Below, piece after piece: positions 36,442 through 48,825 of a stretch of 64,000 nt of DNA. Numbering within the stretch: position 1 is the stretch's first letter; each line of letters opens with the position of its first letter. Made by a program: the position numbers and the translations under genes. The notes beneath the pieces are model-generated. The model did not search any database and was not told where the DNA came from. It saw only the letters and a program-made list of their open reading frames with translations. Source of the stretch: Simmondsia chinensis (taxonomy: Eukaryota; Streptophyta; Magnoliopsida; Caryophyllales; Simmondsiaceae); the NCBI GenBank assembly GCA_018398585.1, contig JAGTTD010000011.1:34158164-34222163 (forward strand), read 5' to 3'.

Positions 36442-37258
36442 AGTTATTCTATCCATTATTGCTAAATTGTTTAATTTTTAAAAGCTTTCCCTCTCACAAT
36501 CGAGAATTTCTAGGCCTCATGTTTATTTTCTAGAATAAAAAAAGAAGTTAAATAAAAATAAAACAACAGTGATGAGCAAATGGATGACAAGGAAGTCCTA
36601 ATTACAATAAAAAAATTAAAAACATATTTGACCGATGCTATGCATTAAGTAATAGTAAAAGATATATATTCAAATACATTTTATTACTATTATATAGTAT
36701 GTATATAATATTTACTTCTATACAAAACAGTAAATTATAATTATAAACATCAACATAGTAATTAGCATGTTGATAAAAAAAAATTTAAAAAAACATAGTA
36801 ATTAGCACATTAATAGAGATAATATCTTGTACATTAAGCCAGTAACATTGTTAACAATCTTACTCTTCCTATTCAAATTTGTGCACAATAATAACATACT
36901 AATATTATTCTTGTCAACACATTTTTTTGAACGTTTTCCTTTAGGTTAAATACATGTCGTTGTCATAAGACTTCATCACGATTGCAACATGTCATTGCAA
37001 ATTACAATAAAACATCCACATCATTTGACTATCCTTTGAGGGAAGTGTGGTAGGATTGAACATATATGAAATTTAATTAAGTTATGGGTCCAACCAACGA
37101 ATATGACATACGTAGAATCCATATACAAATTTAAGCAGAATTTTATTGCAAAATTAATTGACATTAGGTGAAACAGTTCATAAAACTAATATGTTCATTT
37201 TTTCTCTTTTTTACAACTTTAATATAAGATTTATACACACACGAGTAACTTAAAAATT
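36442..37258. other. Intergenic, one dispersed repeat
   Basis: The CAATTGG repeat occurs at 37075-37240 ('attaattgacattaggtg', 'taatatgttcattttttctc'). No gene was seen. Confidence 0.4.
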
Positions 37259-37565
37259 CACAACTAGAAAACAAGCATTTAAAAATGGGTAGTGTTGTTG
37301 GTAAAATGTCTAAAATCCGTCTCTAATTTAAATTAGAGACGGAGTAGTGATGGCAAAAATGTCATCTGTAAATAGTTCATGACAAATTGTCTACCGTCTC
37401 TGATCAGTCTCTACTAGAGACGGAACTTTCCATCTCCAATTTTCATTACAAATTCGTCAAAAATCCGTCTCTAAATATTCTATGTCTCTGACTCGTCTTT
37501 AAATTTGCAACACGCTAGTGTCATCTCTAAACTTTCATCTCTATCTCTAAATATATGTTTTATAG
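37259..37565 (+). mobile_element. Possible CACTA transposon end with CCGTCTCTAA subterminal repeats
   Basis: CCGTCTCTAA/TTAGAGACGG words occur repeatedly in both orientations (for example near 37318, 37335, 37391, 37409 and 37461). They follow a CACAACTAGAAAACAAGC start that resembles the CACTACAAGAAAA terminus of plant En/Spm elements. Arrays of such short inverted words are typical of CACTA subterminal regions. No second terminus or 3-bp duplication was found. Confidence 0.4.
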
Positions 37566-37567
37566 TA

Positions 37568-37768
37568 TTCAGGACTGGACATAACTCCAAGCAACCCAAG
37601 CACCCGCTTGGAGCCCCGAATTTTAGGGGCCCCAAATTTTTAATGTTGTCGTTTTTAAAATAATAATTATTAATATTAATAAATTTTGTGAGAAAAATTA
37701 TTATATATAAAGGGCCTCATTTAAAATTTTTATTTAAAACTCTAAAAATGTCAAGATCGATCCTGCTA
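37568..37768 (+). mobile_element. CAGGGCCGG hAT-like MITE copy
   Basis: It begins CAGGACTGGACATAAC and ends GTCAAGATCGATCCTG, an imperfect terminal inverted repeat. Between lie GGGGCCCC blocks and an AT core shared with 43013-43205. The flanking 8-mers (atagtatt and ctagtgtt) are similar but not identical. Confidence 0.5.
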
Positions 37769-37769
37769 G

Positions 37770-39457
37770 TGTTCAATATGACATTGACGTATACTAAAGA
37801 GGACACACTTAAATTTTGTAAATGACGACCATATATAGAGATTTTGTCATCTTTAAGTAAATGTCATAGTTTGACTAAAACCATTCACTTATCCATATAG
37901 CTTTGATTATTTTTTTAATTCTTTTTTATAATGTCAAATCTCCAAATAAATTTATGACCTTCAACCTTTTTGACTGGAGTTTTACAATCTATGATGTGAA
38001 TATCTATTAAAATTTAGTACTAATTATAATATAAATGCTTATTTTTAATAGCTTTTTCTTTTCGTAATTATGAGTTGCTCTATGTAAATCTTTTTTAATA
38101 AGTCATGAAAATCATTAACTGAAAACATAATAAATTAACAAGTCAAATGAACAAATTAAGCACGAGTACTATTGGTTCGTAGATAAGTCTATAAAAGTAC
38201 TAATCTACTAGATAAGTTAAAATTTTTGCTTCAAAACAGATTTATTCTTCGGTATCTCTTGATATACTAATCAACCAAATCCAAATGGGTTGGAATACAG
38301 ATCAATATGAATATAATCAAAGCCAGTATTATATTAACTATATGCAAATCTTTAAGAAAAACAACTAACACGCTTCTCCAAACAATCAAGGACGAAAAGC
38401 GTTTTACTGGTTTTTTAGCAAAAGTATATGCCACTTTCTTTGCTGCTCACCAGTTTTAAACAATCTAAATATCTGCAAACTCTTTGCACAGCGTATCAAT
38501 TTGATTGCAGATAGAATCGAACCTCCGTAAATAAAACTCGACCTCATTGAACATAATTCAATAAACGCAGTCAACTATAAAACAACTAATCTAAATCGCC
38601 ACGACCTCCACTAGGGTAATAAAGATAGAAAACATAGAGCAACTTTTATATGGTTTTCAAAACTAGTCAATAATTGTCCAAATCAAAATTACGTCCCATT
38701 TTCTACGTTGAATTTGATTCTCGTCCAATTTCTAGAAGATAATTGTGTTAGCAAAAAACCCAGAAGTTAGGTTGTTATCTTTATCTTTAAATTATTCACA
38801 ATATTTTCTATATATAACATTAATTTTAAATTGTTTGAAATATCAAACAATAATTTTTTTTGCAAGAGGTGGAAAATATTAGATGCACTATCCATAGTAA
38901 GTCTATCTACATATATCTCCTATTGTAAGATGCCGATTTTTGTATCACGAGTTCTCTCGCTACTTATTGAAAAAAAATAGTAAGTCTATCCTAGTGTAAC
39001 GAAAGTCAAAAAACCAAATGGTGTAACACCCGATTTTTGTTACTATTTTGGGGCCTTATTTTAGGCTTAGGCCCATTTTGGAGGATTACTTCGAGCCAGT
39101 TAGGGTTTCATTGTGTTTTTATATATAAATGGCTTGTTTAAAGTCTAAGAGAGATTAGATGTGAAAATAAAAGTGACTCTTCGTAAAAAATTTTAAAAAA
39201 TAAAGAAATCACTACGATTCCATATATTTGTTCAAACCTATCACCACATAACTCTTGCGCATTGTTTTTTATTTTTCCATTGAATTTCTGTTGTGCTTTT
39301 ATAATGTGTTTTCTAACGATATTTTTATTGTTAACTTTTGATGATAGGATAAAATGCAGTTAATGCACAGACACGGATACGAGTTTGACATATATATGGA
39401 CCTATAATTCTAAAGTAAAACTTATGAAACAAGTCTCTATTTAGTTGAAGAAAATCA
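37770..39457. other. Intergenic, no gene seen
   Basis: AT-rich. At 39021, 'tgtaacacccgatttttg' looks like the start of an LTR, with TATA-like 'tatatataaatgg' 100 bp on, but I could not find the matching end. Confidence 0.4.
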
Positions 39458-39745
39458 GACTAATTTAGCATATTATCACAATTTACTAAAAAATTTAGCA
39501 AAATATCATATCTTTGAAAATATTTAGCAAATTATCACATTTTACTGTAGCACACTGGGTGCACAACGCACCGGACGTCGCGTATGGCGTGCAACAGTGA
39601 ACAATTTTATTTTTTTTTTTTAGTTTTACATCTTTAAATTTAAAAAAAAATTAATAAAATTTCTTTTTCATTTAAATTATTTATTTTTAATTTTATAATT
39701 TCAATCACTAAATACATATATTTTTATTTTTAATTACGGGTCTGG

Positions 39746-39848
39746 GAAGTCCTCTACCTCAGGTAGGGGCATTGGGAAACAGCCTCTCTTCAGGTTAACA
39801 CCTTGAAGGGGGCAGGCTGCGTACAACCGTCCCCCCCAGACCCTGCGT
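39746..39848 (+). mobile_element. 5S/Au SINE fragment J, left arm of hairpin element
   Basis: It starts inside the 5S box C region at TCTGGGAAGTCCTCTACC and ends inside the body at CAGACCCTGCGTAAAC. Both ends are internal to the SINE, so it was captured as a fragment. Confidence 0.75.
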
Positions 39849-40126
39849 AAACAATCATTTCATATAATTCAAATTATATATGAATTCTTAAAATATATTT
39901 TATAAACTATATGAAATAATTTTGCTACGATAATAATAATTTTGCTAAGACAATAACACTACTCAACATAATCTAAGGGTTGTATTACCATTAACAAAAA
40001 TTATTATTGTTAGATTAATGATATGACTTACAAATAATAAAAGCTACAAAACTGTCTTAAAACTACAATCTTACTTTGAAAATAACAATTATGTCTTGAT
40101 AATTTGAACTATATGAAATGATTGTT

Positions 40127-40235
40127 TACGCAGGGTTTGGAGGGGACGGATGGACGCAGCCTCCTCCCTTCAGGGTGTTAACCTGAAGAGAGGCTGTTTC
40201 CCAGTGCCCCAACCTGAGGTGAGGACTTCCCAGAC
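40127..40235 (-). mobile_element. 5S/Au SINE fragment K, right arm of hairpin element
   Basis: This is the inverted counterpart of fragment J, with the same two breakpoints (GTTTACGCAGGGT and GAGGACTTCCCAGACCC). Confidence 0.75.
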
Positions 40236-40599
40236 CCGTAATTAAAAATAAAAATATATATATATTTAGTAATTCAATTCAAAGTATAAAATTAAAAATA
40301 AAAATAATTTAAATAAAAAAGAAATTTTATTAATTTTTTTTTAAATTTTAAAGATGTAAAACTATAAAAAAAAAAAAAATTGTTCACCGTTGCACGCTGT
40401 ACGGGACGGCGTGCAATAGTGCCGATGTTGCACGACGCACGGGACGTCGTGCAACAGTGGGTGCACGACATCCCGTACGTCGTGCACCCAGTGTGCTACA
40501 GTAAAATGTGATAGTTTGGTAAATATTTTCAAAGATATGATATTTTACTAAAAAAATTTGTAAATTGTGATAATATGCTAAATTAGTCAGAAAAAATAT

Positions 40600-40870
40600 T
40601 CGTAAAGTGTCTTTTCGGGTGAAGAGGCGTGTCTCTTTATGAAAGGGATGCATCTCTTTATGAAAAGACACTCGAAAAACTATAAATACCCCCTCCGTTC
40701 TTATGATTAAAGAACATCAAAACATGACTTGAAAAACTTCGTTCTCTCATTCCTTAAGTCTCAATCATCCTTTCTGTCTACGCTCTTATTCTCACTTTAT
40801 TTTTGGGTTTTATTATATTTCTGAGATTATTTCGGTAGGAAAGTGGTTTATTACACGTTTTGAGACCAAT
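40600..40870 (+). repeat. Possible LTR remnant
   Basis: TATA-like ACTATAAATACCCCCTCC is followed by a pyrimidine-rich stretch (CTCTCATTCCTTAAGTCTC and CTTTCTGTCTACGCTC), an arrangement common in Copia LTRs. Ends were not found. Hairpin element 1 lies directly upstream. Confidence 0.25.
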
Positions 40871-42382
40871 GACTGAATTTGATATTTGTTTTATGAATTT
40901 CCATAACATTTTCAACTAAAAGTATCTTTTGTTTCAAATTTTCTTTTTTTTTCCCGATAATTAAAAAATTACTTTAAAATTAACTAAACATTTTAGCATA
41001 TTTAAAGTAAAACTCGAGTAAAAATATACGGAACATAAAAAAAAACCAACTATTTGAAAAAATTGTTATAAGAAGGCCTAGAAACGATTTTATATAACAT
41101 TTTCTAACTTCAAATGAGCAGTTAGAAAAATCATAGGTTGACAAATCCTTGAACTTGGTGAGTAATTTGAAAAAATTATAGTCAAACACAATCGAAAGCG
41201 TAAAATCAATAAAAAAAACATTGAAACGGCACACAAAAATTTACGTGGAAAGTTTCACTTAACTAGGCAAAAGTCACGGGACCCAAATGGGTGCCTTATC
41301 CACTATGAAATTCAGGAATTATAATCTTAAATTTAAACCCCAAACCTCATATTACAATTGTCATCAATCATTAATGTGACTATTATATAACGAGCCATCA
41401 ACCTTCTCACAATCTGACCTCCAAAAAAAAAAAAAAAAAAAAAAACCAACCTTCTCACAATGTAACTATTGCACGGTGAGTCACCAACCCCTCTCAACAT
41501 ATAGAGGTTTGGAAAGAGGAACACGCCTTACTCAAATCACCTCTTAAACTAAATCACTCAACACGGGTGCCCCCCTAGGCACCCTTTTATGAAACCCTTA
41601 AAGCCTCACGTCTTTGCTGTCGTTTTCTTCTCTTTTTTACCATCATCAGAAATCAAATTATCTAATCTAAATCTTAATTTGATTAGGTAACTAAATTATC
41701 TAATCAAAATCTCATCCAAATCAAATCATATCTTACTCAAATATTACCCAAAATATATCCTAATCAAATATTACTCTTATCTTGACAAATCTAATTTTAA
41801 GATAAATAAGATCACGACATTGATGAAATTCAATTCTGGTTAACATCTTTAACCCCCGATGATTATCATCACTATATCAAGTCTTGTTTGGTGGACAAAT
41901 CCTTAAACATTGAAGAAGATAATTGTATAAATAATTTTAAAATTTATTTATATATAAATAAAAAATAAAAATTACCAACAAAGATTTTCAGACACAAAGT
42001 TGGAGAGTGATAAGTGGAAGTCAGCACAACCCGGTGGACAAGTCGCCAACTCTTATTCTACAAAGTTATGAGTAATTCAAAGTATTTTACATTGCAAAAG
42101 TGATGTGGTTCAACTATTTTTAAATGATAAAGAATGTATAATAATAATAATATTTTAATAAGGGTCACAAATAACTGAAAATGTGGGATATGCATTACAA
42201 TTCAAGATATCATGCTTGGTTGAGGATGGATAGTCTAACCATTATATGAAACCCAACAGTTGAATAAGAAGGTTTAATTTTAAGAAAATAACTATATATC
42301 AAAAAAGTGTAAGTCCACGGAGTGAATCCACATATGGTTAACATTCTATAGTACAGCTTTATTATTATTATTTTTTGATAAA
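40871..42382. other. Intergenic, no gene seen
   Basis: AT-rich with a poly-A run at about 41424-41445. No coding region was supported. Confidence 0.45.
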
Positions 42383-42394
42383 TAGTGGAAGGAT

Positions 42395-42885
42395 TTTTTT
42401 TTTCTTTTTTCAATAATTATCAGCAAAGCCGAAGTATAACCTGGGCCTCGACAAGGCGAGACCTAAACCATCCCGTAAACGGAGTTGGATACAAAAATCC
42501 AAAACAAAACGGAAAAAAATCAGACACCAAAGACAAACAAGACAACATCACACAAATAGGAGAGGATCAGAAGCTAGCAAGGCATTAGCTGTATTTGAAG
42601 CAGACACACACAGTCACACCTCCCACCAGTCGAAGTCGAACGACCACAAGAGGGTGGAAAACAGGAAATCCCTCCCCCGCATTGCAAGCAAGGTACCATA
42701 AATGGGACCGGATAGGGAGGGTACCGAGCTCGCAACACAAGGAAGGGGAAGGAAGACCCCAAAAGGCGGCTGAAATCAGAAAACCTCTTGAGGAATTACA
42801 TTGTCAATGAGACAAAGGTGTAGCAGGTGGTTCATATCAACGAAAATATAACCAAACCATACTAGACTAGTCCTTAAAACAAAAT
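42395..42885 (-). mobile_element. 5'-truncated LINE tail
   Basis: A T-rich run on the plus strand at 42395-42410 is the poly-A tail of a minus-strand insertion. The remaining 470 bp is GC-richer than its surroundings and has no recognisable ORF, consistent with LINE 3' sequence. A 12-bp target-site duplication TAGTGGAAGGAT lies at 42383-42394 and 42886-42897. A long SINE is an alternative. Confidence 0.6.
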
Positions 42886-43012
42886 TAGTGGAAGGATCAT
42901 AATACTAAAGCCAACATCCTATGAATAAGACTCGAAGACCCACCGTAAGGCGGATCGATACAACAAGCCAAAAAACAAGCTGAACAACAAAACTAAATAA
43001 CAAGATACGAGA

Positions 43013-43205
43013 TCAAGGCTGGATATAGCCCCAAGCGACCCAAGCAATTGCTTGGGGCCCTGAAATTTTTGGGGTTTTGATTTTTAAAATATCAATTGTT
43101 AATATTAATAAGTTTTGCAATTAAAAGTTCTATAATTTGTTATATATGAGGGGTTGCGTTTGAAATTTTTGCTTGGAGTCCCGAAAATGTCATGATCGGC
43201 ATGAG
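43013..43205 (+). mobile_element. CAGGGCCGG hAT-like MITE copy
   Basis: It starts near CAAGGCTGGATATAGCCCC and ends GTCATGATCGGCATG. It shares GGGGCCCTGAAATTTTTGGG and the AT core with the other copies. No duplication was recognised. Confidence 0.45.
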
Positions 43206-43260
43206 TTAGAGTCTAGAATACTTGACAAAATTAATAGATAAAATTTAAATGGAACATAAA

Positions 43261-43465
43261 CAGGGCCAGTCTTGACATTTTGGGGGGCTTCAAACGAAAT
43301 TCTCAAAAGGGGCACTCTATATACAACAAATTATGATAATTTTGACCACGAAATTTACTAATATTAAAATTATTACTATAAAAATCACAAGTCCAAAAAT
43401 TTGGGGCCCTTAAAATCTAGGTTTCAAGCAGTTACTTAAATTACTTGAGGTTATGTCCGGCCTTG
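43261..43465 (-). mobile_element. CAGGGCCGG hAT-like MITE, best copy
   Basis: On the plus strand it begins CAGGGCCAGTCTTGACA and ends TGTCCGGCCTTG, an imperfect terminal inverted repeat. The 8-bp flanks AACATAAA (43253-43260) and AACGTAAA (43466-43473) differ at one base, as expected for a hAT target-site duplication. It is inverted relative to the copy at 43013-43205 about 55 bp away. Confidence 0.6.
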
Positions 43466-43473
43466 AACGTAAA

Positions 43474-46400
43474 TCACGAAGATAAACACTTGAAGCACCT
43501 GCATGGATTCCATCTAATTACATTAATTAAATAATAAAGTAACATAAATTTATTATTTAATGAAGAAATCCCAACTATAAAAACTAACAAAATTAACGAA
43601 GATGCGCATACTATTTTAATTCTAAATGAGTCATTGATGGAATCGAATCTCTTGTAATTTACAGACATAATTTTCACTGGTAATTTGTTTGTTATCTGTT
43701 TATGTCGTATCATCCATAAGCAATCCCATGTGAGATAATCAATCATAATTTGCCAAATTTATATAATATAATGTTGATAAAAATAAAACAAATCCAAATA
43801 AATTAAAGGATTCGATGAACAGAAGATCAATTCTCTTTTTTGAATATGTAGCGAGCAAAAGCTCGAGATACAGTGCGAGGCTTGCCTACACAAAGTAGGG
43901 CCCTAGAGAAAAATAGAAAAGACAAGCAGAAACTAAAGGATATAAATAGCGTTAAGAATTTTACATACAAGCTGTAAGAGAGAGGAGATCAACATATATT
44001 TCAATTGCATAGGCCTTGTAAAATCTAACAAACACAGTAAGATGTCATACGACACATTTATCAACTCTATTTGCCACAAGTCATGGGAGGTTAGTAATAA
44101 ATTACAAGGTAAAGAACTGATTTGATTCATTCTTGGAATATCCGTCTTTTGATGATACCGAGTTGTCTTAGAAAATCAACATACTTATACACCACATACT
44201 AAATACGAGATAACAATCCTATAAGTACCCGTCTCTCTTTATCCAAAAGAATTCACCTAAAAATTGAAGGTAAACAATTCTTTTATTTATCAGATAAGAT
44301 TAAATACATAATTAAATAGAAGTAAATTATTCAATTTAATTATGAACCGGAACTTGAAATTAAAAAAAAAAAAAAAGAAGTAAATGGGTGCATAAAATTA
44401 ACAAAGAGAAAGGTGCACGTGTTAAGTCTGGATCACTCCATGTGTGTTTCCACCTCACTTTTCCAAATTTCTATGTTGATCCTTTTATTTATTTTGTAAT
44501 TTTATTTACTGTAATTATTTAGTCTATTTATATAAAAAAATAATTTAACCTTATATTTTCTAATAGTATCAATTTAACCACTTTATTATTTAAATTATGA
44601 CAATATAGTCTTAAGACAAAATTAATGTTCAAGTAGTAATAGAATTTTAACGGAATATTGCCTAAAAATTATTTGTCATAATGAGGGGAAAAGAAAAAAA
44701 AAAGTTTTAAGTCCATATTAAACTAAGTTACTTAATTTAGGGCCAAATTAAGCCAATTGCAATTCAATTTGGAGTTAGGCATTTGAACAAAGCTTTTTCG
44801 ATATATAGTTGTATTTTTTCAAGTTTAAAATATCTGACTGTTTATGTATTTCTCTTGTTATTCGTTTATGTTTAGAAAATGGCCCTTCAAGCACTGGGAC
44901 TATTGTCGTCGTTGTTGTTTAGAGAAGGGATGAATTGCTTTGAAACCCTATCTAAGCGTAAAATCTTTTTGTACAGTCAATTTTGGATTATCTCTTTATG
45001 TTCCCCCCTCACTTTTTGTGTTAATTATTTATAAGTGAAGTGCACCATAACAATATTCTTAAATTAGTTCAGATATGGCGACTTTATGAACAAAAAAGTG
45101 ACATACTTTTGCCGTTCATATCATTGTAGCGGTAATGGCTTGATTCCTAACTGGTTTTTATGTTACGTAGACACTAACGTACTCAATATTTCGAATATGA
45201 GATACTGACTTTGATGTTATCAGGGGAAGAGTTGCCAGGCTTTTTGCACATAAGGACGAGCATCACGTCTAGAGATGAGTGATGTAAGAATTGCTATAAT
45301 GTCTTATAAGTTTCCTAAATATATGAGATCCTACCCTAATCTAACCGAGACAAGCTGTAAGCGATTCTTCCAAAATTTAGTGCAGTATGAATTATCACAT
45401 ACTGCTAGAGTCTTTCCTATTACACTAATATTTTGAAAATATTAAAATTTAATATAGACGAGATAATTTGGAACAAAATCTAAAAAAAATAAGGGTCATG
45501 GTCAAAAATCAAAGGAGGGCCCAAGTGTGGCCGGAATTTCAGTGGCCTTATCCAGGCTCTGACCAAATAACTAAAATTTGCATTTGGATAACCAATCATT
45601 ACTCTTGGTGAACAAAATTATTATTTAGGTATTCTAACCTTTGAGTATTTATCAGTAAGGTAATATATTATTTTAATATATATAATGAAGTGTCATAAAG
45701 TTTTAATTTTATCACTTATACCCTATATTTAAATTTGATGAACTTTTATAAGAATATAACAAATTTTATAGGGAAAATTAATGAATTATAAAAATTCAGC
45801 AAAAATTTGATGTAACTGCTATATGTTGCTTAAATTATGCATCATATCAGCAATTTTTGGCAAAATATAATCAAGTTCTATTGAAGATATACTTATATGT
45901 TGTCGAAATTATTTTTGACTTTAGCATTTTTCAAGGAAATCTATCGAATTTTGACAAAAAGGATACCTAATTAATTAAATTTTAAAACTTCAAGGTACAT
46001 AAATGATAAAATTTTAAACCTCCTATTGTTTATATTAAAACATCATGGTATCTGAATGATAAATTATCTCAAAATACGTAAGTGATAATTTTTCAATTGT
46101 ATATATACATAATACGGGTTGTATGGTTATGTATGAAGTATGTGATGGGAATGAATGAATCACGAAAAGAAAGTGTTGGACTACTTGCCTTCTTATTAGT
46201 ATAATATCTTAGGTTGATATACTTAGGATATTCTCTGATCAATTTTAATATTCTTTATAGATTTTATTGTCAGTATTTTTGTATTTCGCTCTCTATATAA
46301 TAAAACATCAGCAACCCTATTAGTAATGCTCCGCTTGATAAACCTTTCACACCTCATATGATCAATAATATTCTACTATGTATATTAAGCATTCAATCAC

Positions 46401-46676
46401 TAAAACTCGTTTGTTTTGACAAAAAATATTTTCAGTCCTAATTCTATAATTTCTTTACATGATTTTATAGTAATAATTACAAATTTGAAAAATATTTTCC
46501 TTCATCGAAAGGAAAACGTTTTTTAGTCGTAATCTCAATTCATATACTTTTCTTCAGCGTCATTTTGTCTAAGCGTAAACCACATATAAATTTATATAAT
46601 GTTTCTTTAACTCGAAAGACATAAATTAAGAAAACAATATTTTTAACTAATATTTTTTAGGAAAATTTTCTATAAG
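43474..46676. other. Long gene-free stretch (3.2 kb)
   Basis: AT-rich. It holds a CAATTGG repeat at 43970-44100 (minus) and the 3' tip of an Au-like SINE at about 44880-44920 (CTTCAAGCACTGGGAC, then GTTGTTGTT). An LTR-like stretch near 46170-46310 has no defined ends. No gene was seen. Confidence 0.45.
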
Positions 46677-46685
46677 AAAAATGTT

Positions 46686-47785
46686 GAGTCGGTTCCAAAA
46701 ATAATGCTAAAAAATAAAAAAAATAACAAAAATAATGCTGGAAAAAAAATATTTCCAGATCTAATGTTGAACTGCGTTTACTAAAAGCGGCTATAATAAA
46801 CCGCGTGAAGAGACGCGTTTAAAATAATAATAAAACGCATCTAATAAAAACGTTTTATTTGAAATAGAACCGCGTTGTATAAAAGAGGTTTAAATAAGAC
46901 TAAACCGCGTTTACAGAACGCGGTTTACCGACAGCAAACCCGAACATCGTTTTCATCACTTGTAGTTACCATTATGTCGCAATTCGTGATGATCATCACA
47001 TTGATCACATGTCCCTCTCAATGAAACTCTAACATCATAAGTAAAGATGGTAGAAAATCTAGCAAAGTTATCAAAAAAAGCTATTAATTTGGTAGTGGTC
47101 AAATAGCTCCGACAATGGTACTTGAAAGATCTCCGGCATATAAGCGGTGGCGGACGACTTGACCGACGGTGGGCTAACGAGAAAGAGGTAGAGAGACGGT
47201 GAGAGCCGGGGAGAGGGGTATGTGTGAGTGAATGGGCCGGGAAGGGGGAACGGGAGGCTTTAGACCCTCAAAAAACCGCGTCCTTGCGACCGGGTTTACT
47301 TCGAAATAAACCGCGTGAACAAGACGTTGTTTTGAATTGTACAGGGATTAAACTGTCACAATTAAAAGTATAGGGACTATATTGACATAATGGATAAAGC
47401 GTAGGGACTTTTGGTATAAATAACCCATATTTATATTTGTATTATATATTTTAAAGTAAATTATTTAGCAATACCTGATATTTAATGTATTAATTTTTCA
47501 TTTATAAACTTTATAAAAACTAACTTTTTTTTATTCATAAGTCTCTGGAGTATAACCGCATGAACAAGATGCGGTTTCTCAGTATAACCGCGTGAACAAG
47601 ATGCGGTTTATGTTATATATAACAGCGTCTTTGTGACACGGTTTGTGGTTAAAAATGCAACGCGTTTTTTTGTGATTTTAAACGCGTTTTTTTGACGCGG
47701 TTCAACATTAGATCTGGAAATATTTTTTTTCCAGCATTATTTTTGTTATTTTTTTATTTTTTAGCATTATTTTTGGAACCGACTC
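46686..47785. mobile_element. Non-autonomous MULE with CGCG-rich subterminal array
   Basis: Terminal inverted repeats of about 100 bp are nearly perfect: they start GAGTCGGTTCCAAAAATAAT and extend to CCAGATCTAATGTTGAAC. A perfect 9-bp target-site duplication AAAAATGTT lies at 46677-46685 and 47786-47794, diagnostic for Mutator-like elements. Inside each end are many copies of AACCGCGT/ACGCGGTT-type words, which may bind transposase. The centre (about 46930-47250) is GC-richer and may be captured host DNA. No transposase is present; the element is 1100 bp. Confidence 0.8.
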
Positions 47786-47794
47786 AAAAATGTT

Positions 47795-48825
47795 CAGGGT
47801 AAGAAAGTGAGACTCGAGAAAACATGAAGAGGAGCGTACCCTGGAGACTTTTCATATAGTTAAATTAGACATCTTAAGGTTACAACCCCAATGAATATTT
47901 TTCATAAATTGCAAACAAGCCACATGGACTACACAAGGGGACAACCCTTAGAATTACCCCAAAAGCCCGTTACCCTGATGAAGTTGGGAATCAATTCCTA
48001 GTCTCGAGTACCACCTCCAGAGACTTTATTTGCTTATTAGTTAGATGGCACCTTCACAACCCTCTCAATATACACAACCATAGTCCATAGATAAAGTCGC
48101 ACACAAACCTTTGTGTGTTAGATCTATAAATAAGACCCAATATAACTAGACTTCACATATAAACCGAACACATTATGCTCTCGCTTGCAATTCCAAAAGA
48201 ACAAGTGTATTGTTTGAGTTTGAGCCAAGTTGTTTTGAAGAGAAACGTACCTCAACTTTCCATTGTACAATGATGATTTGATCTCAAATCATAAACCCAA
48301 GTTTATCGTTTGAAGACTACAAGCACTGCCGAGTGCATCAATCTTGACATGCCAGTATAGTTGAAATGTCTTTTACATTTGACATTGTAGCAGAGATGAA
48401 GTCAACATATACGAGTTTATTAGGCTACTCCACCTAATGGCAATGATCTCATGATGGAATCCGATTTAAGCTTATATGTGAATCTCATATATGCCAAATT
48501 CATGAGTCTAGCCTTAATGCCCATATCAATTCTTACACCAACTCTCTAGCTTGACATTCGGTGAACAATCCTGCCATATTCTTTATCAGAACCTAAGCAA
48601 GATTGTTATCTGATCTAGAAGTAGCAGGGAAATTGAAATGAGATCAGACAGATTAACATAAACGCCACCAATCCTAGTTACAGTACAGGGATTAAACTTG
48701 AACAAGTGCTTCTTTTTGCATACAAAACTAGTATAAGAATTTAATGGCAAGTTGAAGAAATGGAGAAGCAGCACACCTCGAAACTCGATTCGAGCAGAAA
48801 ATGCTCTATAATTATAGAGCGTGGA
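47795..48825. other. 3' flank of NMD3, no further gene seen
   Basis: A CAATTGG repeat lies at 48395-48530 (minus). The segment next to 48825 is probably old 3'UTR of NMD3. Confidence 0.4.

Larger units (their letters stand above)
39458..40588. mobile_element. MULE-like giant-hairpin element 1, with SINE fragment in both arms
   Basis: Terminal inverted repeats start GACTAATTTAGCATATTAT at 39458 and are mirrored at 40588. The arms stay complementary for about 400 bp each and include TTTTACTGTAGCACACTGGG and TGCACGACG-type words. Each arm holds a piece of the 5S/Au SINE (39746-39848 plus, 40127-40235 minus). The spacer is about 280 bp. Length (1131 bp) and the aligned terminus match the element at 53334-54469. 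The 9-mers flanking it (agaaaatca and agaaaaaat) agree at six positions, consistent with a decayed 9-bp MULE duplication. No transposase gene is present. Confidence 0.65.

Noticed and set aside
42595..42810. Open frames on both strands
   Set aside because: They lie inside the truncated LINE tail and resemble no protein.
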